Positions 45,429-54,059 of a DNA stretch of 64,000 nt are shown piece after piece. Source of the DNA: JBFLYZ01 sp040756415 (lineage in GTDB: Bacteria > Bacteroidota > Bacteroidia > JADZBD01); assembly GCA_040756415.1 (NCBI GenBank), contig JBFLYZ010000001.1:122843-186842 (forward strand), given 5' to 3'. The position numbers and the translations under genes are program-made. Numbering within the stretch: position 1 is the first letter of the stretch; each line of letters starts with the position of its first letter. Below the pieces are notes generated by a model that saw nothing but the letters and a program-made list of their open reading frames with translations, searched no databases and was not told the DNA's origin.

Positions 45429-47339
45429 ATGAAAAAATCCTTACTGTTTTGTATTGCAGCGGGTTTTGGTCTTTACGCCATGGCGCAGAACAACGGTAAC
45501 CCCACCGTTATTCCCGGCCCGGTAAAGAACAATACCATGCCTTACAGCAAAAATTCGATCACCGGAACTGCTGATATCGATCTTCCTTTCAGCAGCGTGT
45601 ATACTCCGGCCAATCAGAAGATAAACCCCACCCCGGTTTATCCGGCCGCCTTTACACCGGTCGTGATAGCGACCACCGGTTACCAGCTCCAGACCAACTC
45701 GTCTATCCGTAACGGCATCGTACGTAATTCGGATGGTACGATCAGCTTAGGCGTTACCTGGTCGAACCAGACCTCAGCCTGGTCTGACAGGGGAACTGGT
45801 TACCTGTATCATAACGGCACCGCCTGGAGCGCTGCTCCCACTGCACGCGTTGAGTCGAGCAGAACGGGATGGCCCTCTATTGCCGTGACCGCATCCGGCA
45901 AGGAGCATTTCGTTTCCCACAACACCGCTTCCTCTACCCTCCAGTACACCTCGCGCCCCGTAAAGGGCACCGGTACCTGGACCGAGGACCTCATCCTTCT
46001 GACCGGCCCTACGGCTGGCGGCAACTGGTGGCCGAGGCTGACCGCGGGCGGAGCAAATGGCAACAGCTTGCACCTGATCTCCCTCACCTACCCGGTAGCC
46101 AATGGCGGCACCATGCATAACGGCCAGGACGGAGCGCTTACCTACTCCCGTTCTACCGATGATGGCGCTACCTGGCCCAATGCGCACGTAGTGCCCACGC
46201 AACACGACAGCGCAGCGGGTTATTCCGGTTTTGGAGGTGACGCTTATTCGATCGATGCACGGGGCGATGTGGTCGCTTACGTGGTGGGTGACTTCACCAA
46301 CGATGTGTTCCTCATGAAGTCGACCGACAACGGAACCACCTGGAACAAGACCATTATCCATGATTTCCCTATTCCTTACTTCCTGGATCAGCTTTCTGAC
46401 ACCAATGGCGATATGATCGCTGACACCCTGTATGTTTGTGACGGTTCGCTGGAAGTGCTCATCGACAATAACAATATGGCGCACGTTTGGTTCGGCCAGA
46501 TGCGCATCATCAACGATGACACCACCGATGGCAACGTAAGCTACTTCCCCGTAACTGACGGACTGTACTACTGGAACGAGAGCATGGGCGCCAACAACCC
46601 GCAGGTATGGTACCTCCTCGAGGATATCGACCAGAGCGGTACCTTCGACCTGCCCACACCGGCTACCTCGGGCTACCAGCCCTTTGGTATCTACCAGGTA
46701 TCTATGACCTCCTTCCCAACGGCATCCATCGATGCCACCGGCAGGATCATATTGATCTATTCGGCTGTGATCGAGAACACGGATAACGGATCGGGAAAGG
46801 CTTTCCGAAACCTGTATGCCATGGGCACCCTGGACGGAGGGGCCAACTGGACCACGCCTATCCGCTTTGCTTCTGACGATTTCGTGGATCAGGCATTCCC
46901 CGATGCAGCGCGCAATTTCGTTAACTGCGTTCCGCTTTACTACACTGAAGACCAGACCCCCGGCCACGGCACTACCGGTCAGCCGGCTACTGAAGACCCT
47001 CAGTCAGGTCCTACCGATGTGAAGTACGGCTGCCTGCTGGCTACCGATGTGTTTGCCAGCGTGAACGAGATCGAGAACAGCATGTTCACTATCGGCCAGA
47101 ACTACCCGAACCCGACCAACGGTACCACCGAGATCGGCCTGAACATGAAGAAAGCAGGCAAGCTTTCCATCGATGTGTATAACACACTTGGAGAAAAAGT
47201 GGCCGTTATTGCCAACGGCAACTTCCAGGCCGGTGAGCATATCTTCACCTTCGATGCTTCTGTTCTTCCCGCAGGCGTGTATTACTACACTGTTACTGCT
47301 GGCGGATTCAGCGCTACCAAGAAAATGATCGTACAGTAA
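45429..47339 (+). CDS. Secreted Asp-box (sialidase-like propeller) protein with T9SS sorting domain
   Basis: A 636-residue secreted protein. The signal peptide is SLLFCIAAGFGLYAMAQ. At least three Asp-box motifs (SxDxGxxW-like) lie at about 242 (STDDGATW), 298 (STDNGTTW) and 467 (TLDGGANW), as in the beta-propellers of sialidases and related proteins. The last 85 residues are a T9SS type A sorting domain (IGQNYPNPTNGTTEIGLNM, then LPAGVYYYTVTAGGFSATKK). No sialidase catalytic Arg triad or Tyr-Glu pair was identified by eye, so enzymatic activity is unproven. It has its own strong promoter and terminator. Confidence 0.88.
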   Translation: MKKSLLFCIAAGFGLYAMAQNNGNPTVIPGPVKNNTMPYSKNSITGTADIDLPFSSVYTPANQKINPTPVYPAAFTPVVIATTGYQLQTNSSIRNGIVRNSDGTISLGVTWSNQTSAWSDRGTGYLYHNGTAWSAAPTARVESSRTGWPSIAVTASGKEHFVSHNTASSTLQYTSRPVKGTGTWTEDLILLTGPTAGGNWWPRLTAGGANGNSLHLISLTYPVANGGTMHNGQDGALTYSRSTDDGATWPNAHVVPTQHDSAAGYSGFGGDAYSIDARGDVVAYVVGDFTNDVFLMKSTDNGTTWNKTIIHDFPIPYFLDQLSDTNGDMIADTLYVCDGSLEVLIDNNNMAHVWFGQMRIINDDTTDGNVSYFPVTDGLYYWNESMGANNPQVWYLLEDIDQSGTFDLPTPATSGYQPFGIYQVSMTSFPTASIDATGRIILIYSAVIENTDNGSGKAFRNLYAMGTLDGGANWTTPIRFASDDFVDQAFPDAARNFVNCVPLYYTEDQTPGHGTTGQPATEDPQSGPTDVKYGCLLATDVFASVNEIENSMFTIGQNYPNPTNGTTEIGLNMKKAGKLSIDVYNTLGEKVAVIANGNFQAGEHIFTFDASVLPAGVYYYTVTAGGFSATKKMIVQ

Positions 47340-47356
47340 TTGTACATCCGATCAAT

Positions 47357-47389
47357 AAAAAAACCCGCCTCAATGAGGCGGGTTTTTTT
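47357..47389. terminator. Bidirectional intrinsic terminator
   Basis: Perfect stem ACCCGCCTC/GAGGCGGGT with loop AAT, flanked by A7 on the left and T7 on the right, between the convergent T9SS gene and bshB1. It should stop transcription from both sides. Confidence 0.92.
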
Positions 47390-47417
47390 ATTGTATTTGC
47401 CGAAGCCTTGAAGGCGC

Positions 47418-48131
47418 TTACAGCAGAAAAGTCTCCGATTCGTTGGCGGCCGCCCCGATAAATCCCTCACCGTATTTTGCATTCGCCAGGCGGCCGAACT
47501 CCTCGGCACGCCTGAGCACGTAGGTCCTCATGAAATCCTGCTTTGAAATGAAGGTTTCGGGCTCTTTCGATTTTTCATCGTAGAACTGGGAAGCGAAACA
47601 GCCGATGGCTTTCATCTTTTGCTCAAACTGCGCGCTGATATCCACCACGTGATCGGGCTTCAGGTACTTGAATTGCACATAATGGTAAACGGCCCTGGGC
47701 CTGAAATGCTGCTGGGGCTTGCCCCTGAGCGAGGTCCTTATCTTCAGTAAACCCGAAAGAAAGCAGGCATCGTTCACCAGGCGGGCGCCCCGCCCGTGGT
47801 CCGGGTGGCGGTCGAAAGGGGCATTGCAGATCACGATATCGGGCCGGTACTGGCGTATCTTACGGATCACCTTCAGAATGTTCTTCTTGTCGTGCGTAAA
47901 GAACCCATCGGCCATGCCCAGGTTATCGCGCACCGCAGCCCCTATCACCTTGCGCGAAGCTTCGGCCTCTTTCAGGCGTATGCTGGCGCTTCCGCGGGTG
48001 CCCAGCTCGCCCCTGGTAAGATCGACAATGCCAACCTTTTTACCGGATGAAGCGTGCCTGATCAGGACCCCCGCGCAGGAAAGCTCCACATCATCGGGAT
48101 GAGAGCCGAAAGCAAGGATATCGAGCTTCAT
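47418..48131 (-). CDS. bshB1: Bacillithiol biosynthesis deacetylase BshB1
   Basis: A PIG-L family zinc deacetylase of 237 residues that removes the acetyl group from GlcNAc-malate in bacillithiol synthesis. The metal-binding motif LAFGSHPDDVELSCAGVL is at the N-terminus, with the second site in CNAPFDRHPDHGRGARLVND. VGIVDLTRGELGTRGSASIR is characteristic of BshB1. The ATG overlaps the glutathione-peroxidase stop as TAATG, so the two are coupled: both concern low-molecular-weight thiols and peroxide defence. Confidence 0.95.
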   Translation of the reverse strand: MKLDILAFGSHPDDVELSCAGVLIRHASSGKKVGIVDLTRGELGTRGSASIRLKEAEASRKVIGAAVRDNLGMADGFFTHDKKNILKVIRKIRQYRPDIVICNAPFDRHPDHGRGARLVNDACFLSGLLKIRTSLRGKPQQHFRPRAVYHYVQFKYLKPDHVVDISAQFEQKMKAIGCFASQFYDEKSKEPETFISKQDFMRTYVLRRAEEFGRLANAKYGEGFIGAAANESETFLL

Positions 48132-48667
48132 TATTTACCCTCGATCCATTTAACGATCTCATCGTCCAGGGGGGCCACCTTGGAGGAAAGGGACTTGCTC
48201 CACTTTCCGTTCTCATCGATGAGGAATTTCCAGAAGTTCCACTTGACCTCGGCATCGGAAACGCCATTGCGCTTTTTGCTGGTCAGCCATTTGTACACCT
48301 CGTGGGTATCATCGCCCTTGACGGATATCTTTTCCATCATGGGGAAGGTCACCCCAAAGTTCTTGGAGCAGAACTGCCTGATATCCGCATTGGTGCCAGG
48401 CTCCTGCCCACCAAAGTTATTGGCCGGGAAACCGATGATGACGAAATTCTTATCCTTGTATTGCTCGTAGAGCTTCTGCAGGTCAGCGTACTGGGGGGTA
48501 TACCCGCATTCCGAGGCCGTATTGACGATCATCACCTTTTTTCCCTTCAGGGTGCCGAAATCGAAATCCTTGCCCTCGATATCCTTCACTTTGAAATCAT
48601 AAAAGGACGTGGTATCGTCAAAACCGAAGAGGGTGAGTACCGACATGACTAAGAGTATTTTTCTCAT
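48131..48667 (-). CDS. Glutathione peroxidase family protein, exported
   Basis: A thiol peroxidase of 178 residues from ATG 48667 (a longer frame to 48727 lacks support). The N-terminal ILLVMSVLTLFGFD may be a signal peptide or anchor. The catalytic tetrad is present: peroxidatic Cys in NTASECGYTPQY, Gln in GFPANNFGGQEPGT, and Trp/Asn in VKWNFWKFLID. In bacteria these enzymes usually take electrons from thioredoxin. The gene is divergent from ccmB and coupled to bshB1. Confidence 0.92.
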   Translation of the reverse strand: MRKILLVMSVLTLFGFDDTTSFYDFKVKDIEGKDFDFGTLKGKKVMIVNTASECGYTPQYADLQKLYEQYKDKNFVIIGFPANNFGGQEPGTNADIRQFCSKNFGVTFPMMEKISVKGDDTHEVYKWLTSKKRNGVSDAEVKWNFWKFLIDENGKWSKSLSSKVAPLDDEIVKWIEGK

Positions 48668-48688
48668 GGGGAATAAAGCGTTTACAGG

Positions 48689-48696
48689 CAAAGATA
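48689..48696 (-). promoter_or_regulatory. Promoter -7 element for the glutathione peroxidase-bshB1 operon
   Basis: TATCTTTG on the minus strand, a full match to TAnnTTTG, 21 bp before the ATG at 48667. Confidence 0.45.
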
Positions 48697-48712
48697 GCAA
48701 AGATTTTGCGCT

Positions 48713-48720
48713 TATATTTG
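48713..48720 (+). promoter_or_regulatory. Promoter -7 element for the ccm operon
   Basis: TATATTTG, a full match to TAnnTTTG, seven bases before the ccmB ATG. The 60-bp divergent region thus holds two back-to-back -7 elements, only 16 bp apart. Confidence 0.45.
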
Positions 48721-48727
48721 CAGGCAT

Positions 48728-49384
48728 ATGGCCGGTGAAATCATGCAGCTTGTGAAGCGGGAGATCGCTTCCGAATGGAAGCAGAAATACGCGTTCGGAG
48801 GCGTGCTGCTGTATACGGCCTCTGCCGTGTTCATCTGCCGCCTTTGCCTCGGCTCCATCCCCGACCCGCTTACCTGGTCGGCCCTTTTCTGGATCATCCT
48901 GCTCTTTGCCTCGGTCAACGCATCTGCCAAGAGCTTCCTGCAGGAAACCAGGGGCAGGCTGCTGTACTTCTATTTTATGGCCGGCCCGCGCTCCATCATC
49001 CTCTCCAAGATCATTTATAACCTCCTGCTTACCCTGCTGCTCTCCCTGCTCTGCTACCTGCTCTACATCCTTTTCCTGGGCGATCCCATAACCAACCGCG
49101 GGCTGTTCTTCCTCACCGTGCTGCTGGGCGCCACGGGCTTTTCCTGCATCCTCACCATGGTATCGGCCATCGCTTCAAAGACCAACAATAATTTCTCGCT
49201 TATGGCCGTGCTGAGCTTCCCGCTTATCTTTCCCCTGATCATGACGCTCATCCGCTTATCCCGCATGGCCATCGAGGACCTTCCCTGGAGCGTTTGCTAT
49301 AAATACATCCTCATCCTCGCCCTCATCGACCTCATCGTGGTCCTGCTTTCCTATCTCTTATTTCCGTACCTTTGGCGCGATTAA
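48728..49384 (+). CDS. ccmB: Haem exporter membrane subunit CcmB
   Basis: The membrane component of the CcmAB haem-handling ABC transporter of System I cytochrome c maturation, 218 residues with six membrane helices. The motif NASAKSFLQETRGRLLYFYF and the GGFSxxL-like GATGFSCILTMVSAIASKTN are characteristic. It is the first gene of ccmBCDEF. No ccmA (the ATPase) is found in the window. Confidence 0.92.
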   Translation: MAGEIMQLVKREIASEWKQKYAFGGVLLYTASAVFICRLCLGSIPDPLTWSALFWIILLFASVNASAKSFLQETRGRLLYFYFMAGPRSIILSKIIYNLLLTLLLSLLCYLLYILFLGDPITNRGLFFLTVLLGATGFSCILTMVSAIASKTNNNFSLMAVLSFPLIFPLIMTLIRLSRMAIEDLPWSVCYKYILILALIDLIVVLLSYLLFPYLWRD

Positions 49385-49390
49385 AACCGG

Positions 49391-50053
49391 ATGAGGAACT
49401 GGTGGAAAATACTGGCTGTGGCGCTGCTCATCTACACCCTGGTGATGGGCCTTACCGGCAAGGTGCCGGCACTGGCCATCGTGCATGAGACCATACGCAA
49501 CCTGTACTTTCATGTTACCATGTGGTTCGGCATGATCATCCTGTTTACCATCGGGCTGGTGTACAGCATACGTTACCTGGCAGGGATGAAGCAGGAGCAC
49601 GATATCATCGCCTCCGAGGCCATCTTCGTGGGCACCCTGTTCGGCACCCTGGGCCTGCTGACCGGCTCGCTCTGGGCGCGTTATACCTGGGGGGCCTGGT
49701 GGACGGTCGACCCCCAGCTCAACGGGGCACTGGCGGCCATGCTGGCCTACTTCGCCTATGTTATCCTGAGGGGGTCGATGGACGAAGAGCAGAAAAGAGC
49801 CCGCATCTCGGCCGTATACAACATCTTCGCTTACGTCATGATGCTTATCTTCATCATCATCATACCCAAATTCACCGATGTTGATTCCATGCATCCCGGA
49901 AAGGGCGGCAACCCGGGGTTCAACACCTACGACCTCGACAGCAATATGCGCGCGGTCTTCTACCCCGCCATCATCGGCTGGACCCTCCTGGGCCTGTGGA
50001 TGATGCAGTTACGGGTACGCATACGCAGGCTGAAAGCTTCCGGGAACATATGA
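49391..50053 (+). CDS. ccmC: Haem-handling protein CcmC/CcsA
   Basis: A 220-residue membrane protein with six helices that presents haem to CcmE. The tryptophan-rich WWD motif WGAWWTVDPQLNGAL lies in the expected periplasmic loop, flanked by the helices with the conserved His (YFHVTMWFGMIILF). It is 6 bp downstream of ccmB and its stop lies just before ccmD. Confidence 0.93.
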   Translation: MRNWWKILAVALLIYTLVMGLTGKVPALAIVHETIRNLYFHVTMWFGMIILFTIGLVYSIRYLAGMKQEHDIIASEAIFVGTLFGTLGLLTGSLWARYTWGAWWTVDPQLNGALAAMLAYFAYVILRGSMDEEQKRARISAVYNIFAYVMMLIFIIIIPKFTDVDSMHPGKGGNPGFNTYDLDSNMRAVFYPAIIGWTLLGLWMMQLRVRIRRLKASGNI

Positions 50054-50064
50054 TCTCTGAAACC

Positions 50065-50283
50065 ATGAAAAAAACGTTATTCTTATTCGTATTTTTGTAT
50101 TCCTTCCTTGCCGCCTCAGCGCAGGAAGGCCCCGAAATGGCCGACCTGATGTATTCGAACGGCAAGATCTACGTGGTGGTGGGCGTGATCCTGCTCATTT
50201 TTGCCGGCATCATCGCTTACCTGGTAGCCATCGACAGGAAGGTAAGCAGGGTGGAAAGAGAACTGAAGGAAAAACAGAAATGA
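50065..50283 (+). CDS. ccmD: CcmD family small membrane protein
   Basis: A 72-residue protein with a signal-peptide-like N-terminus (LFLFVFLYSFLAASAQ) and one membrane helix (IYVVVGVILLIFAGIIAYLV), then a basic tail (KVSRVERELKEKQK). In Bacteroidota such proteins are annotated as CcmD-like and sit between ccmC and ccmE, as here. ATG 50050 overlaps the ccmC stop as ATGA and would add five residues; I prefer 50065 because of the MKK start, but either is possible. Confidence 0.8.
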   Translation: MKKTLFLFVFLYSFLAASAQEGPEMADLMYSNGKIYVVVGVILLIFAGIIAYLVAIDRKVSRVERELKEKQK

Positions 50284-50678
50284 AGAAGATCCATATCATC
50301 GGCATTATCCTCATCGCGGTGGCCATAGGGGCCATCATGACCGCTGTTGGCGATGCCAGCACCTATGTTGACTTTGCCAGCGCTGACAAGAACCCCGGCA
50401 AGGAGTTTCACGTGATCGGCACGCTGAACAGGGAAAAAGAAATGATCTACGATCCCCAGCGCGATCCCAACGAGTTCATTTTTTACGCGGTCGACACCCT
50501 GGGCACCGAAAAAAAAGTGATCCTGCATAAAAGCAAACCCCAGGATTTTGAAAAATCCGAAAAGATCGTTATGATCGGCAAATCCAGCGGCAACGAGTTC
50601 CACGCCAAGGAAGTGCTGATGAAGTGCCCTTCAAAATACAACGACCGCAGCACATTAACGAGCACCTCCCCCGACTGA
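50280..50678 (+). CDS. ccmE: Haem chaperone CcmE, CXXXY variant
   Basis: Carries haem from CcmC to the CcmF ligation step. 132 residues: one N-terminal membrane helix (IIGIILIAVAIGAIMTAV) and a periplasmic OB-fold. The covalent haem-binding residue, a His in the proteobacterial HXXXY motif, is here Cys116 in KCPSKY (CXXXY with Tyr120). CXXXY CcmE proteins are known from archaea and some sulfate reducers and form a separate variant of System I. The ATG overlaps the ccmD stop as ATGA. Confidence 0.92.
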   Translation: MKKIHIIGIILIAVAIGAIMTAVGDASTYVDFASADKNPGKEFHVIGTLNREKEMIYDPQRDPNEFIFYAVDTLGTEKKVILHKSKPQDFEKSEKIVMIGKSSGNEFHAKEVLMKCPSKYNDRSTLTSTSPD

Positions 50679-53101
50679 TGATCGAATACGTTGGCGAAAA
50701 CCTCTGGATCGGCAAGTTGGGGAATTTCTTTGTCGTCCTCGCCTTCATATGCGCTGCCTTCGCCTCGCTCAGCTATTTTCTCTCTGTTCAGCGTACCGAT
50801 GAGGCCTGGAAACGGGTAGCGCGGAACTTCTTCTATGCGCACGCCATAGCCGTTTTCTGCATCGTGGGCCTGCTCTTCTACATGCTGCTCACGCATATGT
50901 TCGAGTATTATTACATCTGGCAGCATTCCAACCGGGCCATGCCGCTCCGCTTCATCTTTTCCTGCTTCTGGGAAGGGCAGGAAGGCAGTTTCCTGCTCTG
51001 GACCTTCTGGCACGCGGTGATCGGCCTGGTGCTGCTGCGCAGCACCCGCGAATGGGAAGCGCCCGTGATGTCGGTGGTGGCGCTGGTACAGGCCGTACTG
51101 GGCTGCATGGTGCTGGGGATATACGTATTCGAATATAAGATCGGCAGCAATCCTTTTACCGTGCTTACCCGCGAGCATCCCGATTTTGCCGGGGCGCCTT
51201 TCACACAGATCCCTGACTACCTGATGCACCTTGACGGGCGGGGGCTCAATCCCCTGCTGCAGAACTACTGGATGGTCATTCATCCCCCTACTCTTTTCCT
51301 TGGCTTTGCGCTCACCCTGGTGCCTTTTGCCTACGCCATCAGCGGGCTGTGGCTGAAGCGGCTGGGCGAGTGGCAGAAAAGCGCTTTGCCCTGGACCTTT
51401 TTCGGGGTGATGGTGCTGGGCACGGGTATACTCATGGGCGGGGCGTGGGCCTACGAGGCGCTGAGCTTCGGTGGCTTCTGGGCCTGGGACCCCGTGGAGA
51501 ACGCCTCGCTCGTACCCTGGCTGCTGCTGGTGGCCGGTGCGCACGTAATGCTCATCAATAAGAACAAGGGGCAATCCCTGCTCTCCTCCTTCCTGCTCAT
51601 CATTTTCTCCTTCATCCTGATCCTCTATTCCACTTTTCTTACCCGGAGCGGCATACTTGGCGATACCTCCGTGCACTCGTTTACCGACCTGGGCATGTCG
51701 GGCCTGCTGCTCATGTTCCTCTTCCTTTTCCTGGGCCTCAGTATTTTCTTGCTGGTAAAGAACTACCGTCATTTCCCGAAAGAGGAAGAGGAAAGCGTAT
51801 GGTCGCGCGAGTTCTGGATGTTCATCGGTGCCCTGGTGCTGGCGCTGTCTTCTTTCCAGATCATCTTCACCACATCCTACCCGGTCATCAACAAGGTCTT
51901 CGGCACCAGCCTGGCCATTGGGGCTGGCGATGCCATCAGGCACTATAACAAATGGCAGATCCCCTTTGCCGTGCTGGTCACCCTGCTGATCGCTGTAGGC
52001 CAGTATTTCAAGTTCCGCAAAACGGATCCCGCGCAGTTCTTCAGGAACATGCGTGTTTCGTTCATCAGCGCGCTGGTCATCTCCCTGCTCACCGCCTTCT
52101 TCTTCGGATGGCTGCGCATCGGAATCGAACTGCTCTATGCCGTGATGCTCTTCTCCTGCGTGTTCGCTGTGGCGGCCAACCTCGATTACTTCATCCGCAT
52201 CATCAAAGGCCGGCTCGACCACGCGGGCGCCTCCATCGCGCATGCGGGCTTCGGGCTGCTTTTGCTGGGCGCGCTCATCTCCACGGGAAAAAGCGAGATC
52301 ATCTCGCAGAGCTACGATTACGATGTGGAGTTCCTGGGAAAAGGATTCTCCAATAATGAAAACGTACTGCTGGTAAAGGACGATACCGTTAAGATGGGCG
52401 AGTACTACGTAGCCTACCGCGGCCGCAGGCAGGAGGGCATACACCTGCTCTATGACGTGGAGTACATGAAAAAAGACAGCCTGACCGGCAAGTATACCAG
52501 CCAGTTCAATCTCACCCCTTTTATCCAGCTCAACAAGCAGATGGGCAACGCGGCCGAGCCCGACACGCGCCACTTCATTCATAAAGACGTTTACACCCAC
52601 GTGATGTATGCCGATGTTTCGGACGTGACCGGTGAAAAGCCGGCAGCCGAAGGGCAGTACGGTGAGCCGCAAAACAAAACGGTGAAAGTAGGCGACACCA
52701 TATTGACCTTTAAGGCCATACTGGTGCTCGAGCAACTGGTGCAGATCAGCGATTCGGTTCGCTTTCCGCAGGCCGAACTGGCCGTGGGGGCGCGCATCAG
52801 GGCCTTCGATTTCAATAAAAAGGAATACGAGATCATGCCGGTATACGCTATTGAAAAAGGATTCGAGCGGGTGATCGAAGACAGCATACCCGGGCTGGGC
52901 CTGAAGGTGGCCATGTGGCATATCTCGCCCGAAACGCAGCAGGTGGATATCTCCTACTCGGAAAAGAACACCAGGCAGGATTTCATCGTCATGAAGGCCG
53001 TGGTATTCCCGGGCATCAATATATTATGGTCGGGTTGCATCATCATGATCATCGGCACCATACTGGCCATCCGTCACCGGCTGAAAAAAAGGGCGTCATG
53101 A
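50678..53101 (+). CDS. ccmF: Cytochrome c haem lyase subunit CcmF
   Basis: The 807-residue integral membrane haem ligase. It has many helices and the WWD-type motif GGFWAWDPVENASLVPWLL, plus the conserved IHPPTLFLGFALTLVPFAYA. A large soluble loop in the C-terminal third (about 570-770) is beta-rich. I place the start at ATG 50678, which overlaps the ccmE stop as TGATG; the longer frame to 50624 lies inside ccmE. Its stop overlaps the DUF2520 gene. No ccmG or ccmH is present. Confidence 0.94.
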   Translation: MIEYVGENLWIGKLGNFFVVLAFICAAFASLSYFLSVQRTDEAWKRVARNFFYAHAIAVFCIVGLLFYMLLTHMFEYYYIWQHSNRAMPLRFIFSCFWEGQEGSFLLWTFWHAVIGLVLLRSTREWEAPVMSVVALVQAVLGCMVLGIYVFEYKIGSNPFTVLTREHPDFAGAPFTQIPDYLMHLDGRGLNPLLQNYWMVIHPPTLFLGFALTLVPFAYAISGLWLKRLGEWQKSALPWTFFGVMVLGTGILMGGAWAYEALSFGGFWAWDPVENASLVPWLLLVAGAHVMLINKNKGQSLLSSFLLIIFSFILILYSTFLTRSGILGDTSVHSFTDLGMSGLLLMFLFLFLGLSIFLLVKNYRHFPKEEEESVWSREFWMFIGALVLALSSFQIIFTTSYPVINKVFGTSLAIGAGDAIRHYNKWQIPFAVLVTLLIAVGQYFKFRKTDPAQFFRNMRVSFISALVISLLTAFFFGWLRIGIELLYAVMLFSCVFAVAANLDYFIRIIKGRLDHAGASIAHAGFGLLLLGALISTGKSEIISQSYDYDVEFLGKGFSNNENVLLVKDDTVKMGEYYVAYRGRRQEGIHLLYDVEYMKKDSLTGKYTSQFNLTPFIQLNKQMGNAAEPDTRHFIHKDVYTHVMYADVSDVTGEKPAAEGQYGEPQNKTVKVGDTILTFKAILVLEQLVQISDSVRFPQAELAVGARIRAFDFNKKEYEIMPVYAIEKGFERVIEDSIPGLGLKVAMWHISPETQQVDISYSEKNTRQDFIVMKAVVFPGINILWSGCIIMIIGTILAIRHRLKKRAS

Positions 53102-53868
53102 GCAGAAGGCCGCGGATCGTTTTCATAGGAGCGGGCAACGTGGCCACTCACCTGGCGCAGGCCTTTTACCGGGCCGGTTATCCCATAGCTGCCGTATGCA
53201 GCCGTACAAGAGCATCGGCCGGGACGCTGGCTGAAAAAGTAAAGGCCCCTTTCACCAACCGCCTGCACGAGCTCCCCGCTGCCGATGTGTACATCATCGC
53301 GGTGAACGATGATGCCATAGCCCGGGTGGCGCGGCATCCTTTTCCTGCACAGGCGCTGGTGCTGCATACTTCGGGCGGCACCGGGCTGGATGTACTGAAG
53401 CAGCACAGTAAGCGGGGAGTGCTCTATCCTTTGCAGACCTTTTCCAGGGCCCACAGCGTAGATATGAAGCAGGTGCCGTTCTGCATAGAGGCCGGCAGCC
53501 CGCAGGCGCTTTCGCTGCTCAGAAGGCTGGCTTTGTCCGTTTCGGGAAACATACACCGGGTCAGCTCGCAGCAGCGGCAGGTATTGCACCTGGCGGCCGT
53601 TTTCGCCTGCAATTTCTCCAACCACCTGTATGCGATCGCTGATGAGCTGCTCAGCGCCAGCAAGCTTCCGTTCAGGCTGCTTGAGCCGTTGATAGCCGAA
53701 ACCGCCAGGAAAGCCATCGAGGAAGGGCCCGCACGTTCACAGACCGGCCCCGCTATAAGAAAAGACCACCAGGTTATGAAAAAGCACCTGCAACTGCTCA
53801 GTAACAAAAAAGAGCTGCAGCGCCTGTATCGTTTGATGAGCCGCAGTATTATGGAGCAGCGGGCCTGA
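53098..53868 (+). CDS. DUF2520 Rossmann-fold protein
   Basis: A 256-residue NAD(P)-binding protein. The N-terminal dinucleotide motif is IVFIGAGNVATHLAQAFYRA; the C-terminal helical DUF2520 domain contains HLAAVFACNFSNHLYAIADE, with a likely catalytic or structural Asn/His pair. It resembles 6-phosphogluconate or pyrroline-carboxylate reductase-like folds; the substrate is unknown. ATG overlaps the ccmF stop as ATGA, so it probably belongs to the ccm transcription unit. In many Bacteroidota this gene neighbours UbiA and Maf, as here. Confidence 0.86.
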   Translation: MSRRPRIVFIGAGNVATHLAQAFYRAGYPIAAVCSRTRASAGTLAEKVKAPFTNRLHELPAADVYIIAVNDDAIARVARHPFPAQALVLHTSGGTGLDVLKQHSKRGVLYPLQTFSRAHSVDMKQVPFCIEAGSPQALSLLRRLALSVSGNIHRVSSQQRQVLHLAAVFACNFSNHLYAIADELLSASKLPFRLLEPLIAETARKAIEEGPARSQTGPAIRKDHQVMKKHLQLLSNKKELQRLYRLMSRSIMEQRA

Positions 53869-54059
53869 GCGGCACTGTACGGCAGGTCGTACCTGCAGCT
53901 ATCAGCGTATCCATTTGAAAGATGTAACCCGGGGATCCATTCGAACGGGGAACGCAGGGAGACACAGGGCCTGCCTGCGGGCAGAAGGTTACACAGAGAA
54001 CTGTTACACAGTTAACCTGAGACCGATTCAACGTATTTTACTTTATCTTTACCGCTGCT
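53869..54059. other. Intergenic region with a short direct repeat
   Basis: 191 bp between the DUF2520 and UbiA genes. GTTACACAG occurs twice (53988-53996 and 54003-54011), with a period of 15 bp, and the second copy is part of a small hairpin AACTGT/ACAGTT. TATCTTTA at 54044-54051 is a seven-of-eight match to a promoter -7 element for the UbiA gene. No gene seen. Confidence 0.4.

Noticed and set aside
50483..52921. 812-codon open frame antisense to ccmE/ccmF
   Set aside because: It mirrors the codon bias of ccmF; the translation is His/Gln/Glu-rich with no known domain, and ccmF has clear motifs on the other strand.
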